64,000 bases of DNA from contig JAENZD010000001.1 of NCBI GenBank assembly GCA_016841445.1, positions 434,001 through 498,000 on the forward strand. Direction: 5' to 3'. A program made the translations under genes and the position numbers. Below the pieces are notes generated by a model, which saw only the letters and a program-made list of their open reading frames with translations, made no database searches and was not told the DNA's origin. Shown here one piece after another: positions 53,417 through 63,820 of the stretch. The stretch's first letter is position 1, and each line of letters opens with the position of its first letter. The DNA is from Anaerolineaceae bacterium. GTDB taxonomy: Bacteria; Chloroflexota; Anaerolineae; Anaerolineales; Anaerolineaceae.

Positions 53417-55870
53417 TTATATAAAGATCACGCCATTGGAATCATCGGAGGATGCTAACATTGTGGCAACGCCGACCACTTCAATGCCGTCAATCAGTTC
53501 TTCACGTTTGATGCCCATCAGGTCCATCGACATCTGGCAGGCCTGGATGCGGACGCCGTTGTCGATTGCCATTTGAAGCATTTCTGGCAGGGAATCAACA
53601 TTTTTCTTCTTCATGATTCCCTTGATCATAGCTGTCCCCAAACCGGCCATATGCATTTGGCTCAATTTAGCTTTTTTGGTGCCGCGAGGCATCATCCAAC
53701 TAAACATGCGCTCGATCAGGTTCTTGTTAACATGGACATGATCGTTTTTCCGTAATAAATTCAAGCCCCAGAAGGTGAAGAACATGGATGCCTCTCGTCC
53801 GGAAGCGATCACACCGTTGGCGATGATACAACCTGCTATGGCTTTGTCCAAATCGCCGGAGAAGATCACCATGGTTTTATTTTTCCCTAAAGCGGCACTT
53901 TCTGCTGCTGGCTTTCCTGCACCTTTTTGGATCTTGGCGACGATCACGCCGTTGTCCGAATCCAGCGACAGCAAGCGGTTCCCGGTTGATTTCGCCCACG
54001 CTTCCACATCACTGGTGAAGCCATAATCGGTTGCCTGGACGCTGACGATATCACCATCTTCAACTTCTTTGATCTTGTTATAAAGCTTTAGGATCGGACC
54101 AGGACACTGTAAACCGCAGGCATCGATTGTGAATTCGTTTCCGGAAATCAATGCGGCAGGTGGTATCTCTTTGATCTCCTCCCGGCTGTTGATGGAAACA
54201 TTTTCAAATACATCGAAGTTTGATTGGCGGCCAACCGCATGGGAATAGGTCTTGTATCCCCCGGTCAGGTTGTAAGCTTCGAACCCTAAATGGTTCAGAA
54301 CCCGGGAGGCAAAATACGAGCGCTGCCCGGTTTGACAGTAGAGCAGGACAGGGCGGTCTTTTGGGATCTCGTTGATATTCTGCCTGATGCTCTGCAGGGG
54401 GATATTTATCGAACCATCGATTGCCCCTAATGCTAATTCTTCGGGCAGGCGAGCATCGACAATCGTGATGCTGGAACGATCCAGCTTATCAACCTGATCC
54501 CAGGTCATGACCTGGGCATCACCTCTAAGAATATTTGCTGCGGTGAAACCAATCAAATTGACCGGGTCACGCGAGGAACTGAAGGGCGGTGCGTAAGACA
54601 GTTCCAGTTCTTCAAGATCAAAAACTGTCAATCCGGCTTGCATGGCCGTAGCCATCACATCGATACGTTTATCCACACCTTCGATACCAACCGCCTGGGC
54701 ACCAAGGATTTTTCCTTCAGCGTTATAAAGCATTTTAAATGCCATTGGTGAAGCACCAGGGTAATAACCGGCATGGTTGGAGACATGGATAATGACAGAA
54801 GAGAAGGGGATATTGACTTGCTCCAGTGATTTAGAATTCATGCCAACAGAAGCCACTGTCAGGTCGAAAACTTTAACCACGGAGGTGCCAACGACACCAT
54901 TAAAAGCAGCAACATGACCCGTGATGTGATCCGCTACAACGCGTCCCTGCCGGCTGGCAGGACCTGCCAGCGCCAGTGAGGTTGGTTCACCGGTTAATTG
55001 GGATGTGACTTCAGCCGCATCACCGACAGCATAGATGTCAGGGTCAGAGGTTTGCATATGTGCGTTGGTTTTAATTGTCCCACGCACGCCAAGGTCCAAT
55101 CCTGCCTCTTTGGCTAATTGGTTCTCAGGACGGACACCGATGGAAAGGATGACCATCTCGGTATCGACACTGCGTCCACTGTTAAGGTCTACTTTCAGCC
55201 AACCTTCGTTGCCGTCGCTGATCCCTTTCAAACCATCACCCAGGGCTAGACGGATCTTCTTAAATGTAAGGTGCTGGTGCACAAGCGCAGCCATCTCATA
55301 ATCAATGGGTGCCATCACCTGGTTCAACAGCTCAATTAAGGTCACCTGGACGCCGCGATGCTTTAGATTCTCTGCAATCTCTAGACCGATGAATCCGCCG
55401 CCAACGACCACAGCGTGGACTGGTTTCTTTTGATCCATAAAGGCTTTGATCTTGTCCATATCCGGCAGGTTGCGCAGTGTGAAAACGCCATCTAAATCAA
55501 CGCCGGGCAGTGGGGGAACGATCGGTGCGGCACCAGGAGACAGAACTAATTTGTCATACGATTCTTCGTATGGACGACCAGTCTCGAGATCCAGCACAGT
55601 AACAGATTTCGCCTCACGGTTGATCGCTTTGACCTCGTGCCTGACACGTGATTCGATATTCAGCATCGCTTTCAGGCTTTCAGGAGTGACAACCAGCAGT
55701 TTCTCCCGATCTTCGATCACTCCACCTATATGATACGGTAAGCCGCAGTTCGCAAAAGAGATGTAAGGGCTGCGCTCCAGCATGATGATCTCAGCGCTTT
55801 CATCCATCCGTCGTAACCGGGCTGCGGTGCTGGCCCCACCTGCCACACCACCTACGATAATAGTTTTCAT
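53417..55870 (-). CDS. CoA-disulfide reductase fused to rhodanese, TusA and DsrE domains
   Basis: 817 residues from the ATG at 55868-55870. Residues 1-445 are a flavin NAD(P)H disulfide reductase (IIVGGVAGGASTAARLR) with the single active Cys in SFANCGLPYHIGG, as in CoA-disulfide reductases. A rhodanese domain (about 455-545) has CQTGQRS. A TusA domain (about 575-645) has DACGLQCPGPILKLYNKI. The last 150 residues are DsrE-like, with CQMSMDLMGI near the end. All four predicted sulfur-carrying Cys are present. The fusion probably reduces persulfide or polysulfide and passes sulfur between its own domains in the cytosol. A good terminator follows. Confidence 0.93.
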   Translation of the reverse strand: MKTIIVGGVAGGASTAARLRRMDESAEIIMLERSPYISFANCGLPYHIGGVIEDREKLLVVTPESLKAMLNIESRVRHEVKAINREAKSVTVLDLETGRPYEESYDKLVLSPGAAPIVPPLPGVDLDGVFTLRNLPDMDKIKAFMDQKKPVHAVVVGGGFIGLEIAENLKHRGVQVTLIELLNQVMAPIDYEMAALVHQHLTFKKIRLALGDGLKGISDGNEGWLKVDLNSGRSVDTEMVILSIGVRPENQLAKEAGLDLGVRGTIKTNAHMQTSDPDIYAVGDAAEVTSQLTGEPTSLALAGPASRQGRVVADHITGHVAAFNGVVGTSVVKVFDLTVASVGMNSKSLEQVNIPFSSVIIHVSNHAGYYPGASPMAFKMLYNAEGKILGAQAVGIEGVDKRIDVMATAMQAGLTVFDLEELELSYAPPFSSSRDPVNLIGFTAANILRGDAQVMTWDQVDKLDRSSITIVDARLPEELALGAIDGSINIPLQSIRQNINEIPKDRPVLLYCQTGQRSYFASRVLNHLGFEAYNLTGGYKTYSHAVGRQSNFDVFENVSINSREEIKEIPPAALISGNEFTIDACGLQCPGPILKLYNKIKEVEDGDIVSVQATDYGFTSDVEAWAKSTGNRLLSLDSDNGVIVAKIQKGAGKPAAESAALGKNKTMVIFSGDLDKAIAGCIIANGVIASGREASMFFTFWGLNLLRKNDHVHVNKNLIERMFSWMMPRGTKKAKLSQMHMAGLGTAMIKGIMKKKNVDSLPEMLQMAIDNGVRIQACQMSMDLMGIKREELIDGIEVVGVATMLASSDDSNGVIFI

Positions 55871-56264
55871 TTGAAACACTCCTTAAAAGAACGAGAGAAA
55901 CTCATTCCATAAAATCTATTTGTGACAAATTTCACCCAATTATACCACTATTAGATCAAAGCAATAAGTCATGAATCAACACATATAGCAAGTTTCGCTG
56001 TCCATGCTATAAGATTTTTTCTTTACTTGTTTATAAATTAAGCCATGTCATCAAATTGACCATGCGGTTACCTTTGGGATTAAAAATTGTTTGCGTTCCC
56101 TGAAATGTCCATAATTTTTAGTCATTCATGCGGTACAGTAAATTAAACAGAGCCCCTTGTTCTATTGGATTCGTTATTTTCTGGGATAAAATCAAATGGG
56201 TTTTCTGAATCACGCTTTTTTGAGGCTGACCTAGTGATTTTATGAAAGGTTCATACATTTAATT
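55871..56264 (+). other. Intergenic stretch between divergent genes
   Basis: A/T-rich, no gene, tRNA or strong hairpin is seen. It must hold the promoters of the oxidoreductase and the MFS remnant, but no convincing -35/-10 pair was found. Confidence 0.5.
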
Positions 56265-57469
56265 ATGAAAATCGCCACATTGCACAGTAACAATAAGCGA
56301 TGGTGGGCTTTGGGCTTGCTGTCATTAACTTTTATCCTATCCATGTCAACATGGTTTTCCGCTTCTGCTGTGATTCCTCAACTTCAGGCAGAATGGAATC
56401 TTTCCAGCAGTCTTTCAGCCTGGTTGATGAATGCCGCGCTTTTGGGATTTGTTATCAGTGCTATTCTCTCCAGCCTCATAAATTTACCTGATCTCCTTTC
56501 GCCACGTTATATCATCCTGATTGGAACGATTGGTGCTGCAGTTGTAAATCTCTTGATCATTTCGGTGAATCATGCAGCCGTTGGAATTTCACTTCGGTTT
56601 TTTACAGGTGTTTTCCTGGCTGGCGTCTATCCCCGGCGTTTAAATTACTTTCTACCTGGTTCAAGGATGACAGGGGAATGGCTCTGGGTGTTTTAGCAGC
56701 TGCAATGGTTTTGGGCAATGGATCACCTCACCTTGTTAATGGGTTAGGGGGATTGGATTGGCATGTTGTTATCATATCAGCATCAGTGATGACGTTGATT
56801 GGCGGTTTCATCCCCGTTATTGGTGTCAGAGAAGGTCCCTTCCCGTTTCCGTCTGCTGTATTTGACCCACGTGAAGTTGGAAAGATCTTTTCAAATCGTA
56901 AAGTACGGTTAGCGATTTTTGGCTATATAAGCCACATGTGGGAGCTATTTGCATTGTATGCCTGGTTTTATGTTTTCTTTACTGACGCTTTGATAAATCA
57001 CGGTATACAAAATAACAAGTTAGCTTCCCTGGTCACATTTGGAGTGTTTGTTTTTGGAAGCTTTGGAAGCTGGGCGGGTGGTATTTTGGCGGATCGCTGG
57101 GGAAGGGCTAAAACAACGATGCTCATGCTGGCAATTTCAGGGGCTTGTGCGATTTTAATTGGGTTATTGATTGGTTCACCAATTTGGATATTAATTATCA
57201 TCGGTTGGATATGGGGATTTTCAGTTGTGGCTGATTCCGCTCAGTTCTCAACACTCGTTACTGAAATGTCAGATCAATCCTATGTCGGGACGGCATTAAC
57301 GCTTCAATTGGCTGCAGGATTTTTGGTTTCTGTCGTGACGGTTTGGCTGATCCCATTGATCCGGGACGCCATCGGTTGGCAGTGGACGTTTGCGTTTTTA
57401 GCACCAGGCCCGATCCTGGGCATCATTGTTATGAACCGGTTGAAACAGCTTGAGAAAAGCAGCGAATAA
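56265..57469 (+). pseudogene. MFS transporter gene broken by a one-base deletion
   Basis: The first part (56265 to about 56630) encodes MFS helices 1-4 (LGLLSLTFILSMSTWFSAS, RFFTGVFLAGVYP). The frame then leaves the pattern at CCCC (56631-56634). Adding one C restores GVYPPAFKLLSTWFKDDRG and joins the second part (GMALGVLAAAMVLGNGSP to the end), for a normal transporter of about 401 residues. Without it, translation stops at 56696. The lesion is at a homopolymer, so a sequencing error is quite possible. The restored protein resembles nitrate/nitrite- or cyanate-type MFS carriers, though substrate is uncertain. Confidence 0.88.
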
Positions 57470-57498
57470 TTATTGGCAGAAATAAGCTTACCTGCAAA

Positions 57499-58281
57499 TC
57501 ACGGCTTCCGAAAAATTGATAACAGCATCCTTTTCATGATCCGGAAAGTGCTGGGGTAGGCAAACCGGACACCACTCTTTTGATTATTGAGTATTTTCTT
57601 CACCAGCCAGGGCACAACTTCATCGATGGGATTAGCTATGATTGTTAGTATCCCTTTTGTTTTCTCCCATTCTTCAGGTTTGCCCTCATATTGCCCGGTG
57701 ACCAACTCGGTTAATATCATGCCGGGTTGGAGCGCTCCTGTAATGATGTTCGGGTTTTCGTTTTCCATCGCCAGATATCGATTGAAATAACCGATCGCTG
57801 CTTTTGACAACCCATATACTGATAATCCTTTGACACCATGGGTCTTTCCATCCGAACCCATACCTTCAAGATTATAGAGCGCACCAAATCCCTGTTCGTA
57901 AAACCCCTGCATGGCCACTTTTGTCCCATAGAGCTCTCCAAGGATATTTGTAGAAACAACGGCGTTCATTTCACTTTCAGGAATTTCCCAGGCTGGTGCT
58001 AGTGTGTTGGATATGCCGGCGTTGTTGATCCAGATATCGATGATCCCAAATCGTGCTTTGCTCTGTTCCCATAGCTGCTTTACAGCTTGATGATCAGAAA
58101 CATCACATACAAAACCTACGACCTGCGCTGCATGATAGCGTTCAATTAAAGGACGAATAGCTTGATCCACAGCGGCCTCACTTCGGCTGCTGAAAACCAC
58201 ACGACATCCCTGCTTAAGAAACGCTTTCCCAAGGGCATAGCCGATCCCACGTGTGCTTCCTGTAATGACGACTGTTTGCAT
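57499..58281 (-). CDS. SDR protein resembling chlorophyll b reductase (NYC1/NOL) group
   Basis: 260 residues from the ATG at 58279-58281. TGSTRGIGYALGKAF is the dinucleotide loop, NNAGISN follows, and the active Ser in GMGSDG stands 13 residues before the Tyr of VYGLSK. The words NLEGMGSDG and LQPGMILTELV closely recall the NYC1/NOL subgroup of plants, which reduces chlorophyll b. No photosynthesis genes are in the window. Bacterial members probably act on another carbonyl substrate. It is convergent with the MFS remnant. Confidence 0.85.
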   Translation of the reverse strand: MQTVVITGSTRGIGYALGKAFLKQGCRVVFSSRSEAAVDQAIRPLIERYHAAQVVGFVCDVSDHQAVKQLWEQSKARFGIIDIWINNAGISNTLAPAWEIPESEMNAVVSTNILGELYGTKVAMQGFYEQGFGALYNLEGMGSDGKTHGVKGLSVYGLSKAAIGYFNRYLAMENENPNIITGALQPGMILTELVTGQYEGKPEEWEKTKGILTIIANPIDEVVPWLVKKILNNQKSGVRFAYPSTFRIMKRMLLSIFRKP

Positions 58282-58580
58282 TTGCACTCTCTTTATTTTA
58301 TTAGGTGAAATTTCATTGATAAGAACCATTCAATGGATCAAATAATGAAAGTCTTGATGAAGGATAAAGAATTCATCAGGTCCACTCAAGTATCAAACAA
58401 GTTTCTTGGGTGGAGGTAGCAATCGCTAAAAATCAAACGAACGATTCAATTCCCATATATATATATTTGAACAAATCTATTATATGTGGTATCTTCAATT
58501 CGATTTGATTTGAAGTCTACCATTTTTTATATCTCATTATTCGAAACCAAAAATGGTTCGCTGCATAATCCTTGGGCTAA

Positions 58581-59018
58581 ATGATTAAAATGAAAAAAGT
58601 CATCCTCATCTTCTTCGGTACATTATTCACAGTTCTTGGGATCATAGGGGTTTTTATTCCAATCCTTCCAACGACTCCATTCTTACTGTTAGCAGCGCTG
58701 CTGTACTCAAACAGCTCTGAACGATTCCTGCACTGGTTAGTTAACAATCCGTTGTGCGGTGACTACATCCGGAATTATCGTGAAGGCAAAGGGATGCCGT
58801 TAAAACAGAAGATCATGACAATTGTTTTACTCTGGATAACCATTGGTGCGTCAGCGATCTTTTTTGTGGATCTGTTCTGGTTGAAAGCGCTGTTGTTCGG
58901 GATCGCATTGGGCGTTACGATTCACCTGGTTAGGATCAAGACATATCAGCCGGATACATTGGGACAATCGAAAGAAATCCACGAACAAGCAGATGATGCC
59001 AATATTACTGTGGTCTAA
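58581..59018 (+). CDS. DUF454 (YbaN-like) small membrane protein
   Basis: 145 residues with three or four hydrophobic segments. The family pattern is complete: FFGTLFTVLGIIGVFIPILPTTPF, then the cytosolic RFLHWLVNNPLCGDYIRNYREGKG and two further helices. The P-x-LPTTPF motif defines DUF454. The function is unknown. No good ribosome site is visible, so the start could be either the ATG at 58581 or the one at 58590. Confidence 0.88.
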   Translation: MIKMKKVILIFFGTLFTVLGIIGVFIPILPTTPFLLLAALLYSNSSERFLHWLVNNPLCGDYIRNYREGKGMPLKQKIMTIVLLWITIGASAIFFVDLFWLKALLFGIALGVTIHLVRIKTYQPDTLGQSKEIHEQADDANITVV

Positions 59019-59229
59019 ATGATCGTTCACATCTGTATCCCTGTGAAATAAAAAGTTGTATTTTTAAGCCCGAAAATTTTCTCTGAACCATCATATAATT
59101 CATAAGAAGCGAATGAAAAATGAGCGGATCAAAATTTCGCTGAGATCCATTTCGTTACTGAATGTGTTTTCTCAAGTTATGAATCTTGTTCACTTTATGG
59201 GAAATTATCGCACCTAGGAGAAAAGCTGC

Positions 59230-60519
59230 ATGACAAAAATAACCAAAGAAGCCGCCTTAGCTTACCATCAAAAGGATAACACGCCCGGAAAAATCTCTGT
59301 GACTCCCACCAAGCCGCTCAGGTCTCAACTTGACCTTGGCTTGGCTTACACGCCAGGTGTCGCTTACCCGGTGCTGGAAATTGACCGTGATTCGAATTTG
59401 GCATACCAGTATACGGCAAAGGGCAATCTCGTTGCAGTTGTTTCAAACGGGACGGCAATCCTGGGTCTTGGAAACCGTGGGGCGTTAGCCTCAAAGCCGG
59501 TCATGGAGGGAAAAGCCGTTTTATTCAAAGCCTTCGCCGATATTGATGTCTTTGATATCGAAGTCGATTCAGAAGACCCGGACGAAGTGATCAAAGCAGT
59601 TCAGCTGATTGCGCCCACATTTGGTGGCATCAACCTGGAAGATATCAAAGCCCCAGAGTGCTTCTATATTGAAGAACGCCTAAAAGAATTATTGGATATC
59701 CCGGTATTTCATGATGATCAGCATGGAACAGCGATCATTATGGGTGCAGCCATATTGAATGCACTCGAGATCACCGGCCGAAAAATTGACGAAATTAAAG
59801 TTGTGTTTTCAGGTGCAGGTGCTGCTGGAATGTCGTGCGCTGATCATTTGGTTAAACTTGGCGTGCCATACGAAAATATTTGGTTAACAGATATTCATGG
59901 CCTGATCTACCACGGCCGCAAAGAAGAGATGTCCCCAAACAAGGAGTTGTATGCAAAAGGTGAAACCCCCGGGACGTTGGCTGAGATTATCAATGGGGCA
60001 GATGTCTTCATCGGTTTGTCAGCAGCGAATCTTGTCAGTCAGGACATGGTTAAGCAGATGCGCCACGATCCTATCATCTTTGCCATGGCAAATCCCGATC
60101 CGGAAATTAAATATGAGTTAGCTCGTCAGGCTCGCCCGGATGCAATAGTCGGCACGGGACGGTCGGATTTCCCAAACCAGATCAATAACGTGCTCGGGTT
60201 CCCATTCATTTTTCGTGGAGCTTTAGATGTCAGGGCAAGGACAATCAACGATGAAATGAAGATGGCAGCCTCCTTTTCACTGGCTGCATTGGCGAAGGAG
60301 CCAGTAACCAGGGACGTTCTCGAAGCATATGGCCTTGATCACCTGGAATTTGGACGTGATTACATCGTTCCAAAACCTTTAGATAAGCGGGTTTGCTTAT
60401 GGGAAGCGCCAGCTGTTGCCAAAGCAGCGATGGAAAGTGGTGTGGCTAAAATTCGTATAGATATTGATGCGTATAAAAATGTATTGGAAAAGCGTCTTTT
60501 GATGAGTAAAAGAGTTTAA
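59230..60519 (+). CDS. NAD(P)-dependent malic enzyme
   Basis: 429 residues, the short bacterial form. Motifs: [43 protein letters not shown] (metal ligands), [10 protein letters not shown] and [13 protein letters not shown] (cofactor loop). It oxidises malate to pyruvate and CO2. AGGAGA lies about 9 bases before the ATG. It heads a plus-strand run with an SMP-30 lactonase, glycerate kinase and DegV protein, separated by 25, 56 and 124 bp. Confidence 0.94.
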   Translation: MTKITKEAALAYHQKDNTPGKISVTPTKPLRSQLDLGLAYTPGVAYPVLEIDRDSNLAYQYTAKGNLVAVVSNGTAILGLGNRGALASKPVMEGKAVLFKAFADIDVFDIEVDSEDPDEVIKAVQLIAPTFGGINLEDIKAPECFYIEERLKELLDIPVFHDDQHGTAIIMGAAILNALEITGRKIDEIKVVFSGAGAAGMSCADHLVKLGVPYENIWLTDIHGLIYHGRKEEMSPNKELYAKGETPGTLAEIINGADVFIGLSAANLVSQDMVKQMRHDPIIFAMANPDPEIKYELARQARPDAIVGTGRSDFPNQINNVLGFPFIFRGALDVRARTINDEMKMAASFSLAALAKEPVTRDVLEAYGLDHLEFGRDYIVPKPLDKRVCLWEAPAVAKAAMESGVAKIRIDIDAYKNVLEKRLLMSKRV

Positions 60520-60544
60520 TTACATTTGTTCAAAGAAAGCAAAT

Positions 60545-61408
60545 ATGAAAATTGATAAGGTCATCGATGTAAAAAATATTCTCGGTGAAGGCCCTCTCTG
60601 GAGTGTCAGCGGACAGGCTTTATATTGGGTGGATATTGTCGGTCAGACGATCAGCCGGTACACACCGAAAACCGGAGATATCACAGTCTTCCCCCAGGAT
60701 GAGCAAATCGGCGTGATAGCCTTTCGTGAAAAAGGGGGTTTCATTGCTGCCGGTGATAAAGGATTTAAATTTTGGTCTCCACAAGATAATCAATTAACAC
60801 CCATTGCTGACCCGGAACCCGGAAAGGAAAACGCAAGGTTCAATGATGGGAAAGTGGATCGTTCCGGGCGATTTTGGGCTGGGACGATGACCCCTAGCGG
60901 TGCAACCAGCGCCTTATACCGGATGGACTCAGATCTTCACTATCACGTCCTGGAGCAAGGCGTCACGATCTCGAATGGAATTGCATGGAGTCCCGATAAC
61001 CGCTTGATGGTCTACGTGGATTCGTTAAGATTCACAATCTACCTGTATGATTATGAGATTGAAACAGGTGAAATTAAAAATAAACGAGTGTTTAAAAATT
61101 TCACTCCTGATTACGGCACCCCGGATGGCTTGACCGTCGACAGCGTGGGAAATATCTGGTGTGCATTTTGGGGCGGGTCAAAAGTCGTTTGCTTCGACCC
61201 ATCAGGTTCGGTGGAAGAAGTGATCTCGCTGCCCGTGACGCAACCCACTTCTTGCACCTTTGGCGGCGAAGAGCTGTGTGACCTGTATATCACCTCAGCG
61301 AGAGATGGCTTGAGTCAAGCAGAACTTGAAAGCCAACCCCTGGCAGGTGATATTTTTGTCGTAAAAACAGGCATCCCGGGCTTGCCAGAACCGTGTTTTA
61401 TCGGGTAG
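60545..61408 (+). CDS. SMP-30/gluconolactonase family protein
   Basis: 287 residues forming a six-bladed beta-propeller. The calcium/zinc-binding motifs are GEGPLWS (Glu), ARFNDGKVDRSGRFWAGTM, SNGIAWSPD (Asn) and GTPDGLTVD (Asp). Enzymes of this group open sugar lactones such as gluconolactone. It lies after malic enzyme and before glycerate kinase. A link with the gluconate locus at 44802-51093 is possible but only inferred. Confidence 0.92.
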   Translation: MKIDKVIDVKNILGEGPLWSVSGQALYWVDIVGQTISRYTPKTGDITVFPQDEQIGVIAFREKGGFIAAGDKGFKFWSPQDNQLTPIADPEPGKENARFNDGKVDRSGRFWAGTMTPSGATSALYRMDSDLHYHVLEQGVTISNGIAWSPDNRLMVYVDSLRFTIYLYDYEIETGEIKNKRVFKNFTPDYGTPDGLTVDSVGNIWCAFWGGSKVVCFDPSGSVEEVISLPVTQPTSCTFGGEELCDLYITSARDGLSQAELESQPLAGDIFVVKTGIPGLPEPCFIG

Positions 61409-61464
61409 CCAGGCAAAAGATTTTAAGTTGATCTTTCCAATATATTCACAAAAGGTACCGATTG

Positions 61465-62847
61465 ATGATGAAGATTGAAAACCTGTACAAAACGCTTAGA
61501 AACCAATTACATGATCAGGAGATTGCCAAGACTTTTGCAGAAATAGTCCAGAGCAGTCTGAATGCGGTTGATCCCACCAAATGCGTATTGAAAGCCCTTC
61601 AATTAATAGGAGATTCGATTTTAATTGGGGATCAACTTCTCTCATTAAAACAAATTGATCGGATTTTCTTGATCAGCATTGGCAAGGCAGCCTATGCGAT
61701 GGCTGGGGCGGTGAGAACAGTCTTGGGAGAGCGAATTTCAGATGGGATCATTGTAGCAAAACACCTGGAAAATCAGGCTCAATTTGAATGGCCTTCTGAA
61801 TTCAAAATTTTAATGGGTGGGCACCCTGTTCCAAACCAGGGGAGCCTGATTGCGGGGAGGGAGATCATCCAATTATTAAGCAAAACAACCCCTTCCGACC
61901 TGGTCGTTTTTTGTATCTCGGGGGGAGGTTCCGCCCTGGTAACTTTTCCATACGAAGGGATTACCTTGGATGATCTTCAGCAGGTCACAAAGTCTTTGTT
62001 GGCTTGCGGCGCGTCTATTGACGAGATCAATTCCATCCGAAAACATTTGGACCAGGTTAAAGGTGGCGGTCTGGCAAAGGCTGCGGCGCCTGCGCAATTC
62101 ATTTCGCTGGTATTATCAGATGTCGTGGGCGATCCCCTTGATGTGATTGCCTCCGGTCCGACCGTCCCGGATACCACCAGCTTCAGTGATGTCCTTAAGA
62201 TTATTTTTAAATATAAAATTGAAGACCAAATGCCAACACCCATCCTGGACCGCTTAAGGCGCGGGGAAAAAGGAGAACTTGCTGAAACACCGAAAGAAGG
62301 AGACCCGGTGTTTGATGGTTCGATCAATGCGGTTGTTGGTAGCAATAAATTGGCAGCTCTAACTGCGCTACAATACGCCAGGGAAAAAGGATTTGATGCT
62401 CAACTGCTGAGCACATCAATTCAAGGTGAGGCATCTCTCGTTGGTCAGGACTTGGCTGTGGTTCTCAAGCAAATCGATCAAACCGGGAAGCCGGTCCAAC
62501 GCCCTGGTTGCATTATCGCTGGTGGCGAGACGACCGTCACGCTTCACGGGAAAGGTCTGGGTGGCAGAAATTTGGAAGTTGCCCTGTGCGCTGCCCAAAC
62601 AATCGATGGATTGGAGCGAGTGGCATTTATCAGCCTGGCCACGGATGGGGAGGACGGCCCAACGGACGCTGCCGGTGCCGTAGTCACGGGTGAAACGCTT
62701 CAGCATGCAAGGGAAGCTGGGCTCAACCCTGAGGACTATTTGGAAAGCAATAATACCTATCCTTTTTTTAGGGAATTAGGTGGGTTGATCCAAATGGGTC
62801 CAACTAGCACTAATGTGAATGATCTTTATTTTCTGATTGCATATTAA
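61465..62847 (+). CDS. Glycerate 2-kinase (GckA/MOFRL type)
   Basis: 460 residues from the ATG at 61465; the frame opens one codon earlier on a TTG. N-terminal DUF4147 domain with IGKAAYAMAGAV, GGHPVPN and CISGGGSALVTFPYEG, then a C-terminal MOFRL domain with GGETTVTLHGKGLGGRN and ATDGEDGPTDAAGA. It phosphorylates D-glycerate at C2, feeding lower glycolysis. Glycerate could come from sugar acid, serine or glycolate breakdown. Confidence 0.93.
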   Translation: MMKIENLYKTLRNQLHDQEIAKTFAEIVQSSLNAVDPTKCVLKALQLIGDSILIGDQLLSLKQIDRIFLISIGKAAYAMAGAVRTVLGERISDGIIVAKHLENQAQFEWPSEFKILMGGHPVPNQGSLIAGREIIQLLSKTTPSDLVVFCISGGGSALVTFPYEGITLDDLQQVTKSLLACGASIDEINSIRKHLDQVKGGGLAKAAAPAQFISLVLSDVVGDPLDVIASGPTVPDTTSFSDVLKIIFKYKIEDQMPTPILDRLRRGEKGELAETPKEGDPVFDGSINAVVGSNKLAALTALQYAREKGFDAQLLSTSIQGEASLVGQDLAVVLKQIDQTGKPVQRPGCIIAGGETTVTLHGKGLGGRNLEVALCAAQTIDGLERVAFISLATDGEDGPTDAAGAVVTGETLQHAREAGLNPEDYLESNNTYPFFRELGGLIQMGPTSTNVNDLYFLIAY

Positions 62848-62971
62848 ATAATTCTCCATAACCCATTTTGTCAAAATCCAAAAATGATAATGAAAAGTAT
62901 TGAATGGTCTACTGTTATAAAAACACCATTTGACCCATGTTCTATAATATTAAAAACAAATGGAGAAAGAT

Positions 62972-63820
62972 ATGATCGGCATCGTTACTGACAGCACGTG
63001 CGATATCCCGGAAGATTTGATTGCAAAATATGGCATTATTGTCATTCCCCAATACATCATTTGGGGGGATGAAGAATATCGCGATCGAGTGGATCTACAG
63101 CCTAAAGCATTCTATAAAAGATTGGTGGATGACCCGCTACGCCCAACAACCGCCCAGGCGGGGGTAGAAGATTTCCTGAAAGGGATCCAAAAATCTGTTA
63201 AAAATGGCGCAAATGAAGTCATCATCCTCACAGTCTCGAGTGCCATGAGCGGGACATATAACATGGCGGTTAAAGCTTCTGAACAGGCGGAAATACCCGT
63301 GACTGTTGTTGATTCAAAAGGGCCAACCATGACGTTGGGTTGGCAGGTTTTGGCAGCAGCGAGAAGGCGGGATGAAGGTGCTGATTTGGCTGCCATTGTT
63401 GATCATTTATCGGAACTACGGCACAACCTTGTTCAGATGGTGGGGATGCAAACTTTGGAATATCTTCAAACAGGGGGGCGGATTGGGGATGCAGTCAAAT
63501 GGGTTGGAGGATTGTTGAGAGTGAAACCTCTTGTTTCAATCAACCATGATAGCGGCCGTGTCCAGCCGGTGGGGTTGGCACGTACCCATCAAAAATTGGT
63601 CGAGATGCTCTATAAGAAATTCTTTGAGAAACTCAAAGTGGGGAAAAACCTCCGGATTGCCGTCCTTCACGGTAATTCCCCGGATGAGGCTCAGACACTT
63701 GCTGAGCGAATTAGAAAGGAATTTGATCCAATCGAGTTGATCGTCAATATCACCGGGCCTGTGCTGGGGATCAATACTGGACCAGGCGCGCTTGCGCTGT
63801 GCGGCTATGCTGAGCCATAA
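62972..63820 (+). CDS. DegV-family fatty-acid-binding protein
   Basis: 282 residues from the ATG at 62972, which has GGAG 6 bases upstream; an ATG at 62960 lacks a site. Motifs are IVTDSTCDIP at the start, TAQAGVEDF, LTVSSAMSGTYN and GGRIGDAVKWVGGLLRVKP. DegV proteins bind a long-chain fatty acid and some act as FakB subunits of fatty acid kinase. No fakA is seen. The remaining 180 bp to the window edge show no gene. Confidence 0.93.
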   Translation: MIGIVTDSTCDIPEDLIAKYGIIVIPQYIIWGDEEYRDRVDLQPKAFYKRLVDDPLRPTTAQAGVEDFLKGIQKSVKNGANEVIILTVSSAMSGTYNMAVKASEQAEIPVTVVDSKGPTMTLGWQVLAAARRRDEGADLAAIVDHLSELRHNLVQMVGMQTLEYLQTGGRIGDAVKWVGGLLRVKPLVSINHDSGRVQPVGLARTHQKLVEMLYKKFFEKLKVGKNLRIAVLHGNSPDEAQTLAERIRKEFDPIELIVNITGPVLGINTGPGALALCGYAEP

